Assembly (NCBI GenBank): GCA_963839685.1
Contig: CAWIVS010000012.1
Span: 806,001-870,000, forward strand
Direction of reading: 5' to 3'
Length of the DNA stretch: 64,000 nt
From: CADEED01 sp963839685
GTDB taxonomy: Bacteria; Pseudomonadota; Gammaproteobacteria; Steroidobacterales; Steroidobacteraceae
Shown: in pieces, positions 33,672 through 41,696 of the stretch
Layout: each line of letters begins with the position of its first letter
How positions within the stretch are numbered: the first letter of the stretch is position 1
Made by a program: the position numbers and the translations under genes
Notes under the pieces: model-generated
The model's database searches: none
The model's input: the letters and a program-made list of their open reading frames with translations, nothing else
What the model was told of the DNA's origin: nothing

Positions 33672-34603
33672 AACGCGTATTGCTGCCGTTACTCGTCGCG
33701 CTCCTGGCGCAGCCATTGCCGGTCGCCGCCGGCGAAGACACGGCGCCGGTCGAACACCCGTTGCTGGAACGCGCACGCGAGCGCGAAATCGAACGGACAA
33801 AGGATTCCGAGCGCACCCGTCTGTCGCTTGATTCGGGCGATTTGCGTGAGGCACAACACCAGCTGCAACAGGCGCACGTGCCCGACAGCGAGAACTGTGC
33901 CGGCTCTCTCGGCGCCATCCGTTTTGCCTACTTACATGCCAGTGTCGGGTTTGCCCGCGCCAGCGACGGCGACTATGTCGGCGCGGCCGCCGACTATCGC
34001 AGGGCCCTCGCCTGCCGGCCGCGCGACGCGGAGCTGCTCGGTGCGCTCGCCAGCGCGCTGTTCGATGCGCGGGACTTTCGCGCCGCGCGCGAGGCAAACG
34101 ACGCCGCGCTGGGCATCGACCCGCGCTCGGTGAGCGCCAATCGCCTGGCCGGCAATCTCGACTACGTGGAAGAACGCTGGGCCGATGCCATCGCGAGATT
34201 TCGCTACGTCGCCGCGAGCGACGAGGACCGGGTCCGCGCCGGGTACGGACAGCTCATGTACTGGCTGGCGCAGCGCCGCGGCGGCATTGCGAAACCCGAA
34301 TTCGTGGTGCGCACGCCCGGCGAAGGCTGGCCGCAGCCGCTGTTGCTTTACATGCGCGGTGAATACACCGAGGCCGAACTCATCAAGCCGATCAACGAGG
34401 GCGACTCGGACTCCAATGTCCAGCCCAACACCAGCACCGACGAGCGCCTTTGCGAAGCGTTGTTCTACGTGGGCGAGGACTACTGGGCGCGCGGGCGGCC
34501 CGACGTGGCGCGCGACTATTTCGCCGCGCTGGTCAACATCAAGGTGATCTACTTCCTCGAACATGGGCTGGCGCTGGCCGAGATCGCCAAGCTGCGCCAA
34601 TAA
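33668..34603 (+). CDS. Exported TPR-repeat protein
   Basis: A 311-residue protein starting at TTG 33668, which overlaps the previous stop by TTGA. The start gives a clean signal peptide (KRVLLPLLVALLAQPLPVAA). At least two tetratricopeptide-like repeats follow (about residues 90-170: GDYVGAAADYRRALACRP, then DFRAAREANDAALGIDP). It probably faces the periplasm as a scaffold. Coupling to the Mo-cofactor operon suggests coexpression, though not a proven role in it. Its TAA stop lies inside the left arm of the second REP-like palindrome. Confidence 0.8.
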   Translation: MKRVLLPLLVALLAQPLPVAAGEDTAPVEHPLLERAREREIERTKDSERTRLSLDSGDLREAQHQLQQAHVPDSENCAGSLGAIRFAYLHASVGFARASDGDYVGAAADYRRALACRPRDAELLGALASALFDARDFRAAREANDAALGIDPRSVSANRLAGNLDYVEERWADAIARFRYVAASDEDRVRAGYGQLMYWLAQRRGGIAKPEFVVRTPGEGWPQPLLLYMRGEYTEAELIKPINEGDSDSNVQPNTSTDERLCEALFYVGEDYWARGRPDVARDYFAALVNIKVIYFLEHGLALAEIAKLRQ

Positions 34604-34652
34604 ATGGGGACATCCCTATTTTTCCCCGGAAAATAGGCAATGTCCCCATTTA
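34601..34652. repeat. REP-like palindrome, copy 2, supplying two stop codons
   Basis: An imperfect inverted repeat with core TAAATGGGGACAT on the left, ATGTCCCCATTTA on the right, and an AT-rich inner stem around TCCCCGGA. Its first three bases are the TAA stop of the TPR gene, and its last three are the TAA stop of the convergent proA gene. It therefore fills the junction completely and probably terminates both transcripts. Confidence 0.85.
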
Positions 34653-35936
34653 CGGGCGTATCTGCCCGCTGCCGCGCACCACGTACTTGTATGAGGTGAG
34701 CTGCTCGACACCCACCGGGCCGCGGGCATGAAAGCGATCGGTGGAAATGCCGATCTCCGCGCCCATGCCGAATTCGCCGCCGTCGGCGAACTGGGTGGAG
34801 GCGTTGTGCAGGACGATGGCGCTATCCACCCGCTCGAGAAAACGCTGTGCGGTGGCGGCGTTGGCGGTGACGATGCTTTCGGTGTGCGCGGAGCCGTACT
34901 TGGCGATGTGTTCGATGGCCGCATCGACCCCGTCGACGACACGCGCGGCGATGATGGCGTCGAGATACTCCGTGTACCAATCCTGCTCGGTGGCGGGCTT
35001 GACGCGCGCGTCGACCTTCTGCACGGCAGCATCACCGCGCACCTCGCAGCCGGCGTCGAGCAGGTCACTGACCACCAGCGCAAGATGGGTCGCGGCGCAG
35101 CCCGCGTCGACCAGCAAGGTCTCGGCCGAGCCGCAGACGCCGGTGCGCCGCAGCTTGGCGTTCTTGACGATGGCGCGAGCCATCGCGAGATCCGCGTCGC
35201 GGTCCACGTAAACGTGGCAGACACCTTCGAGATGGCCGATGACCGGCACGCGCGCCTCGGCCTGCACACGCGCCACCAGGCTCTTGCCCCCGCGCGGCAC
35301 CACCACGTCGATGAAATTCGTCATGGACGACAACAGGTAACCCACCGCCGCCCGGTCGGTGGTGGGGACGAGCTGAATGCTCGCGGCCGGCAATCCCGCC
35401 GCGAGCAGCCCTTCGACCAGGCAGGCGTGGATCGCGCGGCTCGAATGCGTGCTCTCGGAACCGCCGCGCAGGATGGCGGCATTGCCGGACTTCAGGCACA
35501 GCGCGCCGGCATCGCAGGTCACGTTGGGCCGGCTCTCGTAGATGATGCCAATCACGCCGAGCGGCACGCGCACCCGCGAGATGTCGAGCCCATTGGGCCG
35601 CGTCCAGTGCGCGATGGTGGTGCCGATGGGATCGGCCAGCGCGACGATGTCATCGACACCGCTCGCCATGGCCTCGACGCGCTTTTCATCCAGCGCCAGC
35701 CGATCGAGCATGGCGGCCGACAACCCCTTGGCGCGCGCCGACTCCATGTCGCGCAGATTCGCGGCTAACAACTCGGAGCTATGCGCGCGCAAGGCGGCGG
35801 CGATCGCTGTCAGGGCGTGATTTTTGGCCGCCGTGCTCGCCAGCGCCAGCACACCCGCCGCGGCCACGGCCTCGCGGCCGAGCGCATCCATGACAACGGC
35901 GTGATCGATTCCGGGCTGATCCACAGCGGCATTCAT
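34650..35936 (-). CDS. proA: Glutamate-5-semialdehyde dehydrogenase (gamma-glutamyl phosphate reductase)
   Basis: Second step of proline synthesis: NADPH reduction of gamma-glutamyl phosphate. The 428-residue protein shows VPLGVIGIIYESRPNVTCDA, CLKSGNAAILRGGSES, the VVPRGGKSLV block and the catalytic Cys in LRRTGVCGSAETLLVD. It overlaps the proB stop by ATGA, so the kinase and reductase, which form a channel complex, are made together. The stop codon lies in a REP-like palindrome. Confidence 0.95.
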   Translation of the reverse strand: MNAAVDQPGIDHAVVMDALGREAVAAAGVLALASTAAKNHALTAIAAALRAHSSELLAANLRDMESARAKGLSAAMLDRLALDEKRVEAMASGVDDIVALADPIGTTIAHWTRPNGLDISRVRVPLGVIGIIYESRPNVTCDAGALCLKSGNAAILRGGSESTHSSRAIHACLVEGLLAAGLPAASIQLVPTTDRAAVGYLLSSMTNFIDVVVPRGGKSLVARVQAEARVPVIGHLEGVCHVYVDRDADLAMARAIVKNAKLRRTGVCGSAETLLVDAGCAATHLALVVSDLLDAGCEVRGDAAVQKVDARVKPATEQDWYTEYLDAIIAARVVDGVDAAIEHIAKYGSAHTESIVTANAATAQRFLERVDSAIVLHNASTQFADGGEFGMGAEIGISTDRFHARGPVGVEQLTSYKYVVRGSGQIRP

Positions 35937-37087
35937 GCCCGTGACTCCAGCGCGGCAGCCGCCATGTCTGCGCGCATCATGACGAGATCGTCGCGATGAA
36001 TCATTTCGTCCCGGCCGCGAAAGCCGAGTAATGCTTCGATCTCCGCGCTGCGTTTGCCGATGATCCGGGCGGCATCGCGATCGCCATACGCGATCATGCC
36101 GCGCGCGATCTCGTTGCCGTCGCGATCGAGGATGCTCACGGTGTCGCCGCGCGCAAAAGGGCCGCTCACCGCCACGACGCCGGCCGGCAGCAGACTCTTG
36201 CCAGAACGCAGCGCCTGCTGGGCACCACTGTCGATGGTCACGGCACCGCTGGGGCGCAATGACCCGGCGATCCACTGCTTGCGCGCATTCTCGGGATTCT
36301 GCGAGGGCAGGAACCAGCTGCACTCGGCCCCTTCTTCCAGCCGGCGCACGGGATGCATCGGCGCGCCCGCCGCGATGGCCATGGCGCAACCTGCCGCGGT
36401 CGCGATTTTCGCGGCCGCGATCTTGGTCGCCATACCTCCTGAGCCAACCGCCGACGCTGAACCGCCACCCATGCCCTCGATCTCCGGGGTGATCTCGCGC
36501 ACTTCGGGAATCAGTCGCGCCGACGGATCGCGATTCGGGTCGGCGGTGTACAGCCCGGCGACATCCGACAATAGCAGCAGGCAATCCGCGCTCGTCATCT
36601 GGGCGACACGCGCGGCCAGGCGATCATTGTCGCCGTAACGAATCTCGGTGGTCGCCACCGTGTCATTTTCATTGATTACTGGCAGTGCACCGAGACTGAG
36701 CAACTCCGACAAGGTGGCGCGGGCGTTCAGATAGCGGCGCCGACGTTCGCTGTCCTCCAGCGTCAGCAGGATCTGTGCCACGGTGACGCCGGCGGCCGCG
36801 AACAGCTCCTTATAGATGTGTGCCAGCGCAATCTGACCCACGGCCGCAGCCGCCTGGGCGTGCGGCAGCGCCAACGGACCGCTCGGCAGCTTCAGTTCCC
36901 GCCGCCCCAGCGCGATGGCCCCGGAGGACACCAACACCACTTCCTGCCCGCGCGCACGCAGTCGCAGCAGGTCTTCGACCAGTGATTCGAGCCAGGTCCG
37001 GTTGGCCTGGCCGTTGTGAATCAACAGAGCCGAGCCGACCTTGACGACGATCCGGCGAGCACGAGTTAGAGGTGATGACCCGTTCAT
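35933..37087 (-). CDS. proB: Glutamate 5-kinase
   Basis: First enzyme of proline synthesis. A 384-residue protein with an amino-acid kinase domain (RRIVVKVGSALLIHNG, VVLVSSGAIALGRREL, LPVINENDTVAT, MGGGSASAVGSGGMATK) and a C-terminal PUA domain from about residue 280. The PUA-containing form is usually feedback-inhibited by proline. It is the first gene of a proBA operon, transcribed away from the DUF6763 gene with 102 bases between start codons. Confidence 0.95.
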   Translation of the reverse strand: MNGSSPLTRARRIVVKVGSALLIHNGQANRTWLESLVEDLLRLRARGQEVVLVSSGAIALGRRELKLPSGPLALPHAQAAAAVGQIALAHIYKELFAAAGVTVAQILLTLEDSERRRRYLNARATLSELLSLGALPVINENDTVATTEIRYGDNDRLAARVAQMTSADCLLLLSDVAGLYTADPNRDPSARLIPEVREITPEIEGMGGGSASAVGSGGMATKIAAAKIATAAGCAMAIAAGAPMHPVRRLEEGAECSWFLPSQNPENARKQWIAGSLRPSGAVTIDSGAQQALRSGKSLLPAGVVAVSGPFARGDTVSILDRDGNEIARGMIAYGDRDAARIIGKRSAEIEALLGFRGRDEMIHRDDLVMMRADMAAAALESRA

Positions 37088-37189
37088 TAACTTTCCATGG
37101 AATTCGGGTGGATCTTACGCAATACCTCCCGTTGCCGCATTCGCAGGCAGCCCCTAAACTCTCGGCCCTCCATCAAGAGGCTTGTATTC

Positions 37190-37510
37190 GTGAGCAGAGA
37201 ACACACACCGGTCCCGGGCAAGTGGTACGAGAACAAGGAAGAGGAAGAGACCTTTCGTGTTCTGTCCGTGGACGAGGACGACGAACTCGTGGAGATCGAG
37301 TATCTCGATGGCGAAATCGAAGAACTGGATATCGACACCTGGCACGAACTGGACCTGGAGCTCACCGAGGAGCCGGAAGGGTGGTCCGACGAAGCGGATG
37401 ACGAAGAAGAAGATGACGACTTCGACGACGACGACGATGATGATGACGATGATGATGACGACGATGACGACGACGATGAAGACGACGACGAAGAAGCAGA
37501 CGCCTACTAG
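37190..37510 (+). CDS. DUF6763-like acidic protein with poly-aspartate tail
   Basis: About 106 residues. The core reads VPGKWYENKEEEETFRVLSV, IEYLDGEIEELDIDTWHELD and EPEGW, the pattern I associate with the DUF6763 family of gammaproteobacteria. The last 45 residues are almost entirely Asp/Glu, encoded by a GAT/GAC triplet run from about 37423. GTG 37190 has AGAGG about ten bases upstream and fits the family start. The frame is open to 37097, but that portion lacks family similarity. Function unknown; the tail suggests nucleic-acid mimicry or divalent-cation binding. Confidence 0.7.
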   Translation: MSREHTPVPGKWYENKEEEETFRVLSVDEDDELVEIEYLDGEIEELDIDTWHELDLELTEEPEGWSDEADDEEEDDDFDDDDDDDDDDDDDDDDDDEDDDEEADAY

Positions 37511-37533
37511 GAATTAGTTAGCGAGGCTCCCAG

Positions 37534-38565
37534 TTGCCCGCCGCCGCTGACAGCTGGTACCACGAGAAGGAATCCGCGTGGCTCTATCGCGCGGTGGCCG
37601 CCGCGGAACCGGACCCCTCGCATCGCGCGCTGTTCGAAAAGCTCGCCGCGAGCGCCGAAGACCAGGCAGCCCGCTGGCTCGAAGTCGAACCCCGGCTGGC
37701 CCGCCATTTCGAACCCGCCTTCCGGGCGCGGGTAGTGGTGCGGCTCCTGCGATACATGCATCCGCGACACCTGCGCCCGGTGCTCGCGGCCATGAAGCTG
37801 CGCGGCCTGTCGGTGTACGCGACTCCGCGCGCTCCCGCCTCACATGACATCCCCACTTCGGCCAGCGAAGTCGGTGGCCGTCACACATCACTCGGTGGCA
37901 ACAACCTGCGCGCGGCGGTGTTCGGCGCCAGCGACGGACTGGTCTCCAATGCCGCCCTGGTCATGGGCGTGGCCGCGGCGGGCGTGCCCCAGGACAGCCT
38001 GCTGCTCACCGGTACCGCCGGGCTGCTCGCGGGGGCACTCTCGATGGCGGCTGGCGAATATGTCTCGGTACGCTCGCAGCGCGAGTTCTACGAATACCAG
38101 ATCGCGCTGGAACGCCAGGAGCTGGCCTTGTATCCCGAGGCCGAGGCCGAGGAACTGGCGCTCATCTACAACGCGCGCGGACTCGAGATGGCGGAGGCGC
38201 GCCGCGTGAGCCACGCCATGCTGGCCAATCATGAACACGCTCTCGAAGTGCTGGCGCGTGAAGAGCTCGGGCTCAATCCGGCCGACCTGGGCTCGCCCCT
38301 CCCGGCCGCCGCGTCTTCCTTTGGTTCTTTCGGCGTGGGCGCCGCCATCCCACTGCTGCCGTTTCTGGCCGGCTTTGCGGGGCAGCAGGCCATCTACATC
38401 GCTGCCGGAAGCACTGTGTGCGCGCTGTTCGTCATCGGCGTCATCCTGAGTCTGTTTACCGGGCATGGCGCCCTGCGTGGGGGTCTGCGCCTGATGCTGA
38501 TCGGCGGCGGCGCCGGTGTGGCAGCCTGGGCCGTCGGCAAACTCCTGGGCGCAAGCCTCGGCTGA
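37534..38565 (+). CDS. VIT1/CCC1 family iron/manganese transporter with extended N terminus
   Basis: A 343-residue protein. The C-terminal 220 residues are a VIT1/CCC1 transporter: RAAVFGASDGLVSNAALVMG, LLAGALSMAAGEYVSVRSQR, a cytoplasmic helical region rich in Glu, and three more helices. The N-terminal 110 residues (WYHEKESAWLYRAVA and on) are a ferritin-like/rubrerythrin-like helical module, as in the erythrin-VIT1 (MbfA) class, which couples iron sensing to export. The start is TTG 37534 with GAGG upstream. Its stop shares a base with the mobB start (TGATG). Confidence 0.82.
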   Translation: MPAAADSWYHEKESAWLYRAVAAAEPDPSHRALFEKLAASAEDQAARWLEVEPRLARHFEPAFRARVVVRLLRYMHPRHLRPVLAAMKLRGLSVYATPRAPASHDIPTSASEVGGRHTSLGGNNLRAAVFGASDGLVSNAALVMGVAAAGVPQDSLLLTGTAGLLAGALSMAAGEYVSVRSQREFYEYQIALERQELALYPEAEAEELALIYNARGLEMAEARRVSHAMLANHEHALEVLAREELGLNPADLGSPLPAAASSFGSFGVGAAIPLLPFLAGFAGQQAIYIAAGSTVCALFVIGVILSLFTGHGALRGGLRLMLIGGGAGVAAWAVGKLLGASLG

Positions 38566-39062
38566 TGGAGGGCGCGGTGCGGGTGGTCGGAATCGTCGGA
38601 CGCCAGGGCAGCGGCAAGACCACGCTGATCGAGCGCCTGATTCCCGCCATAAAGGCTCGTGGCCTCAGTGTCTCGACCATCAAGCACACCCACCACCATC
38701 ACTTCGAACTGGAGCCGCCGGGCAAGGACAGTTACCGCCACCGCCTTGCGGGAGCCTCCGAGGTCATCATTGCCTCCGATGCCGGCTGGGCACGCATCGC
38801 ATCATCGGCCGAACCGGCGAGTTTGCAGATCCTGCTGGCCCAGCTCCGGCCGGTGGACGTGGTGCTGGTGGAAGGATTCAAGCAACTTGAGTGGCTGCGC
38901 CGTGTCGAAGTATTTCGTGGCGCGGGTGAGCCGCTGGCGCTCGAAGACCTAAGCATTGCAGCGATTGCGGTGCCGGCGGGGGTCGAAGTCAGGGCGTACC
39001 ACGGGATGAAGCTGCCTCTGGATGACACCGAGGCAGTGCTCAATTTCATCCTAAACGCTTGA
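38565..39062 (+). CDS. mobB: Molybdopterin-guanine dinucleotide biosynthesis adaptor protein
   Basis: A 165-residue P-loop GTPase that supports MobA in attaching GMP to the molybdenum cofactor. Walker A is VGRQGSGKTTLIERL; the family's His cluster follows as IKHTHHHHFELEPPGKDSYR, and VVLVEGFKQ is the Walker B region. It is coupled to the VIT-type transporter upstream and lies 5 kb from the main Mo-cofactor operon. Partner MobA is the N-terminal half of the fusion at 31.2 kb. Confidence 0.93.
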   Translation: MEGAVRVVGIVGRQGSGKTTLIERLIPAIKARGLSVSTIKHTHHHHFELEPPGKDSYRHRLAGASEVIIASDAGWARIASSAEPASLQILLAQLRPVDVVLVEGFKQLEWLRRVEVFRGAGEPLALEDLSIAAIAVPAGVEVRAYHGMKLPLDDTEAVLNFILNA

Positions 39063-39161
39063 TTTTAGAGCCGGGATCACCTGGCTTGAAATCCGTTTCG
39101 CCGTCGCCAGAAATGGCGCTCGCGTCTATTTGCCGACACCACCGGAGACCGTCGAAAGACC

Positions 39162-40067
39162 ATGAAACGCATATTCCTGCTCATTGGCACCAACCTGGCC
39201 GTGATCGCGCTGCTGACGGTGGTCATCCAGCTGTTCGGCATCGACGAGTGGCTGGCGCAACGAGGCCAGAACTATGTAGGCCTGCTGGTGTTCTCGACGA
39301 TTTTCGGTTTCGGCGGCGCGTTCATATCGCTGCTCATCTCCAAGTGGCTGGCCAAGATGGCGATGCGCGTGAAGGTCATCACCCAGCCCGCCAATGAGGC
39401 CGAGCAGTGGCTGGTCGCGACCGTCCGCAGCCACGCGCAGAAGGCCGGTATTGGCATGCCGGAAGTCGGCGTTTTCGATTCACCCGACCCCAACGCCTTC
39501 GCCACCGGCGCCAGCCGCAACAACGCGCTGGTGGCGGTCAGCACCGGGCTGCTGCGCAACATGCGCCGCGATGAAGTCGAAGCCGTACTCGGCCACGAAA
39601 TCGCGCATGTGGCCAACGGCGACATGGTGACGCTGACGCTGATCCAGGGCGTGCTCAATACTTTCGTGATTTTTCTGGCGCGTATCATCGGCGGGGTGGT
39701 CGATAGCGCCATGCGCGGCAACAGTGATCAGCGCGGAGGCGGCATCGGCTACTTCGTCGTCGTGATGGTCGCGCAGATCGTGCTCGGCCTGTTCGCCAGC
39801 ATGATCGTGGCGTGGTTCTCGCGACGCCGGGAGTTCCGCGCGGACGCGGGCGGCGCAGAGCTTGCCGGTACGCGCTCCATGATCGGCGCGCTCGAAGCGC
39901 TCAAGCGTGCCCATACCCCCAGTCAGCTGCCCGAATCCATGAAGGCCTTCGGCATCAACAGCGAGCGCCCCGGCGCCCTGCAGAAGCTGTTGATGAGCCA
40001 TCCCCCGCTGAACGAGCGCATCGCGGCGCTCGAACAGCGAACTGCCGCACTGGGAAGCGCGTCCTAA
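39162..40067 (+). CDS. htpX: Membrane zinc metalloprotease HtpX
   Basis: A 301-residue M48 protease that removes misfolded membrane proteins under heat or envelope stress. Two N-terminal helices lead to a cytoplasmic catalytic domain with the zinc motif HEIAH in VEAVLGHEIAHVANGD. Two more helices follow, then the third ligand region FSRRREFRADAGGAELAG. Length and the MKRIFLLIGTNLAVI start match the E. coli protein. A terminator-like hairpin follows its stop. Confidence 0.95.
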   Translation: MKRIFLLIGTNLAVIALLTVVIQLFGIDEWLAQRGQNYVGLLVFSTIFGFGGAFISLLISKWLAKMAMRVKVITQPANEAEQWLVATVRSHAQKAGIGMPEVGVFDSPDPNAFATGASRNNALVAVSTGLLRNMRRDEVEAVLGHEIAHVANGDMVTLTLIQGVLNTFVIFLARIIGGVVDSAMRGNSDQRGGGIGYFVVVMVAQIVLGLFASMIVAWFSRRREFRADAGGAELAGTRSMIGALEALKRAHTPSQLPESMKAFGINSERPGALQKLLMSHPPLNERIAALEQRTAALGSAS

Positions 40068-40087
40068 ACGCTATCTGTTACCTCTCC

Positions 40088-40122
40088 GACCGGGCCGAAT
40101 GGGCGATCATTCGGCCCTGGTC
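40088..40122 (+). terminator. Hairpin after htpX
   Basis: Nine-base perfect arms GGGCCGAAT and ATTCGGCCC (40092-40100 and 40109-40117), extended by GACC/GGTC across a one-base bulge. It sits 21 bases after the htpX stop and before the desaturase start. The following TGGTCGTTATCG is not a strong T-run, so the call is moderate. Confidence 0.5.
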
Positions 40123-40146
40123 GTTATCGCAGAACTCCGAGTTTTC

Positions 40147-41118
40147 ATGACCTCCGAAATTTCGACGCTGAACAATCCCCTGCTCCGGTGGGGGCGCGCA
40201 CTCCTGCAGTGGTTCGACACCAGCCTGTCGGAGAAATCCGGCGAGGCCCAGAGTGCTACGGACCGCATCGACTGGATGCGCACTCTTCCCTTCATCCTCA
40301 TGCACGCGGCCTGCCTGTTGGTGTTCGCGGTGGGCGTCAGCCCCGTCGCGCTCCTCGTGTGCGTGGCGTTGTATTTCATCCGGATGTTCGCCATCACCGG
40401 TTTCTATCACCGGTATTTTTCGCACAGGTCCTTCAAGACCTCGCGCGTCGGGCAGTTCCTGTTCGGAGTGGTCGGCGCCTCGGCGGTACAGCGCGGACCC
40501 ATCTGGTGGGCGGCTCATCATCGCGATCACCACCAGTACTCCGACAAGAAGGAAGACGCACACTCACCCATCCAGCACGGCTTCGTGCGTGCACACATGA
40601 GCTGGTTCCTGTCGAAAAAGGGTTTCGCGCCCGATCTCAAGCGCGTGCGAGACCTCATGAATTTTCCCGAACTGCGCTGGCTCGATCGCTTCGACATCGT
40701 GGTGCCCGTGTTCCTGGCCGTGGGTGTCTTCCTGCTGGGCGTGGCGCTCGAGAAATGGGCACCCGGTCTTGGCACCAATGGCTGGCAGATGCTCATCTGG
40801 GGCTTCTTCGTATCCACCGTGCTCTGCTCACACGGGACGTACACCATCAACTCGCTGTCACATGTCTTCGGCAAGCAGCGCTACCGGACCGGTGATTCCA
40901 GCCGCAACAACTGGTTCCTGGCGTTGATCACGCTCGGCGAAGGCTGGCACAACAATCACCACCACTACCCGAGCGCGACCCGTCAGGGCTTTTACTGGTG
41001 GGAGATCGACATCACCTACTACCTGCTCAAGGTGATGTCGTGGATGGGGATCATCTGGGATCTGAAAGCCGTGCCAGTGTCGGTGCGCGACCATCACCCG
41101 CGTCGTATCACGCCGTGA
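40147..41118 (+). CDS. Acyl-CoA/acyl-lipid delta-9-type fatty acid desaturase
   Basis: A 323-residue membrane di-iron enzyme with all three histidine boxes: HRYFSH (residues 88-93), HHRDHH and HNNHHH. Between the boxes lie paired hydrophobic helices. It introduces a cis double bond into saturated acyl chains and adjusts membrane fluidity. ATG 40147 gives the family start; the open frame upstream contains the htpX hairpin and is not coding. No redox partner is adjacent. Its end overlaps the convergent frameshifted membrane protein gene. Confidence 0.93.
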   Translation: MTSEISTLNNPLLRWGRALLQWFDTSLSEKSGEAQSATDRIDWMRTLPFILMHAACLLVFAVGVSPVALLVCVALYFIRMFAITGFYHRYFSHRSFKTSRVGQFLFGVVGASAVQRGPIWWAAHHRDHHQYSDKKEDAHSPIQHGFVRAHMSWFLSKKGFAPDLKRVRDLMNFPELRWLDRFDIVVPVFLAVGVFLLGVALEKWAPGLGTNGWQMLIWGFFVSTVLCSHGTYTINSLSHVFGKQRYRTGDSSRNNWFLALITLGEGWHNNHHHYPSATRQGFYWWEIDITYYLLKVMSWMGIIWDLKAVPVSVRDHHPRRITP

Positions 41119-41642
41119 AGTGATTCCTGACGCGTGCGGCGCGCATCGCCCGATACCAGGCATTCGCGTCCGGGGTGAACAGCAGCAGGACGCCCGCGAC
41201 GTTTAGCACCGACTGCAACACGAACAGGACGGTGAGGTACCACTCGTCGTGAGAAAATCTCCTCCTCCGGCGCCATCCAGTAACTGACCACCATCGCCAG
41301 CCCTGACATCAGCACCCCGACGATCACCAGCACGAGGTGCGTGATCCGCGCCCAGTTTCGCCCTTTCCAGGCGAACCAGGTCAACAGCGCCATCACCGCA
41401 ATCAGAACGATGCTGACCACCGTGCCGACGGTCTGAAAGGTGCGCAAGGTGCCGTCAGGATCGTCCTCGATGGGCGGGGGCGCGACGAAGCCATCCAGGA
41501 TGACCGTCGGAACGCTGATGGCCAGGTAGAGCCACAGCAGCCCGATGCCCTGCGTGACGATTCGTGGCCGCTCCATCGTGCGATTTTCGCTTTCCACATC
41601 CGCCACTTCGGAGGTTGGCGGCGCGTACGGGTTTTCTGGCAT
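41108..41642 (-). pseudogene. Small polytopic membrane protein with ENPYAPP N-terminal motif (frameshifted)
   Basis: The first 128 residues (MPENPYAPPTSEVADV, then three membrane helices) run to WMAPEEEIFS. After the frame change near 41250 the sequence goes on as DEWYLTVLFVLQSVLNVAGV, another helix, ending RNHFTA with the stop at 41108-41110. The change lies next to a TTTT run (GATTTTCTCACGAC), which suggests a homopolymer error. ENPYAPP-type proteins are widespread small membrane proteins of unknown function in proteobacteria. It converges on the desaturase with a short overlap. Confidence 0.65.
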
Positions 41643-41696
41643 GGGTCACGATGCTAATGGATTCGCCCTTCGCGGATCGCAAGTTATGATCGCGGC

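Noticed and set aside
34650..36584. A 644-codon minus-strand frame extending proA into proB
   Set aside because: ProA homology starts at ATG 35936. Upstream sequence is proB read in the wrong frame.
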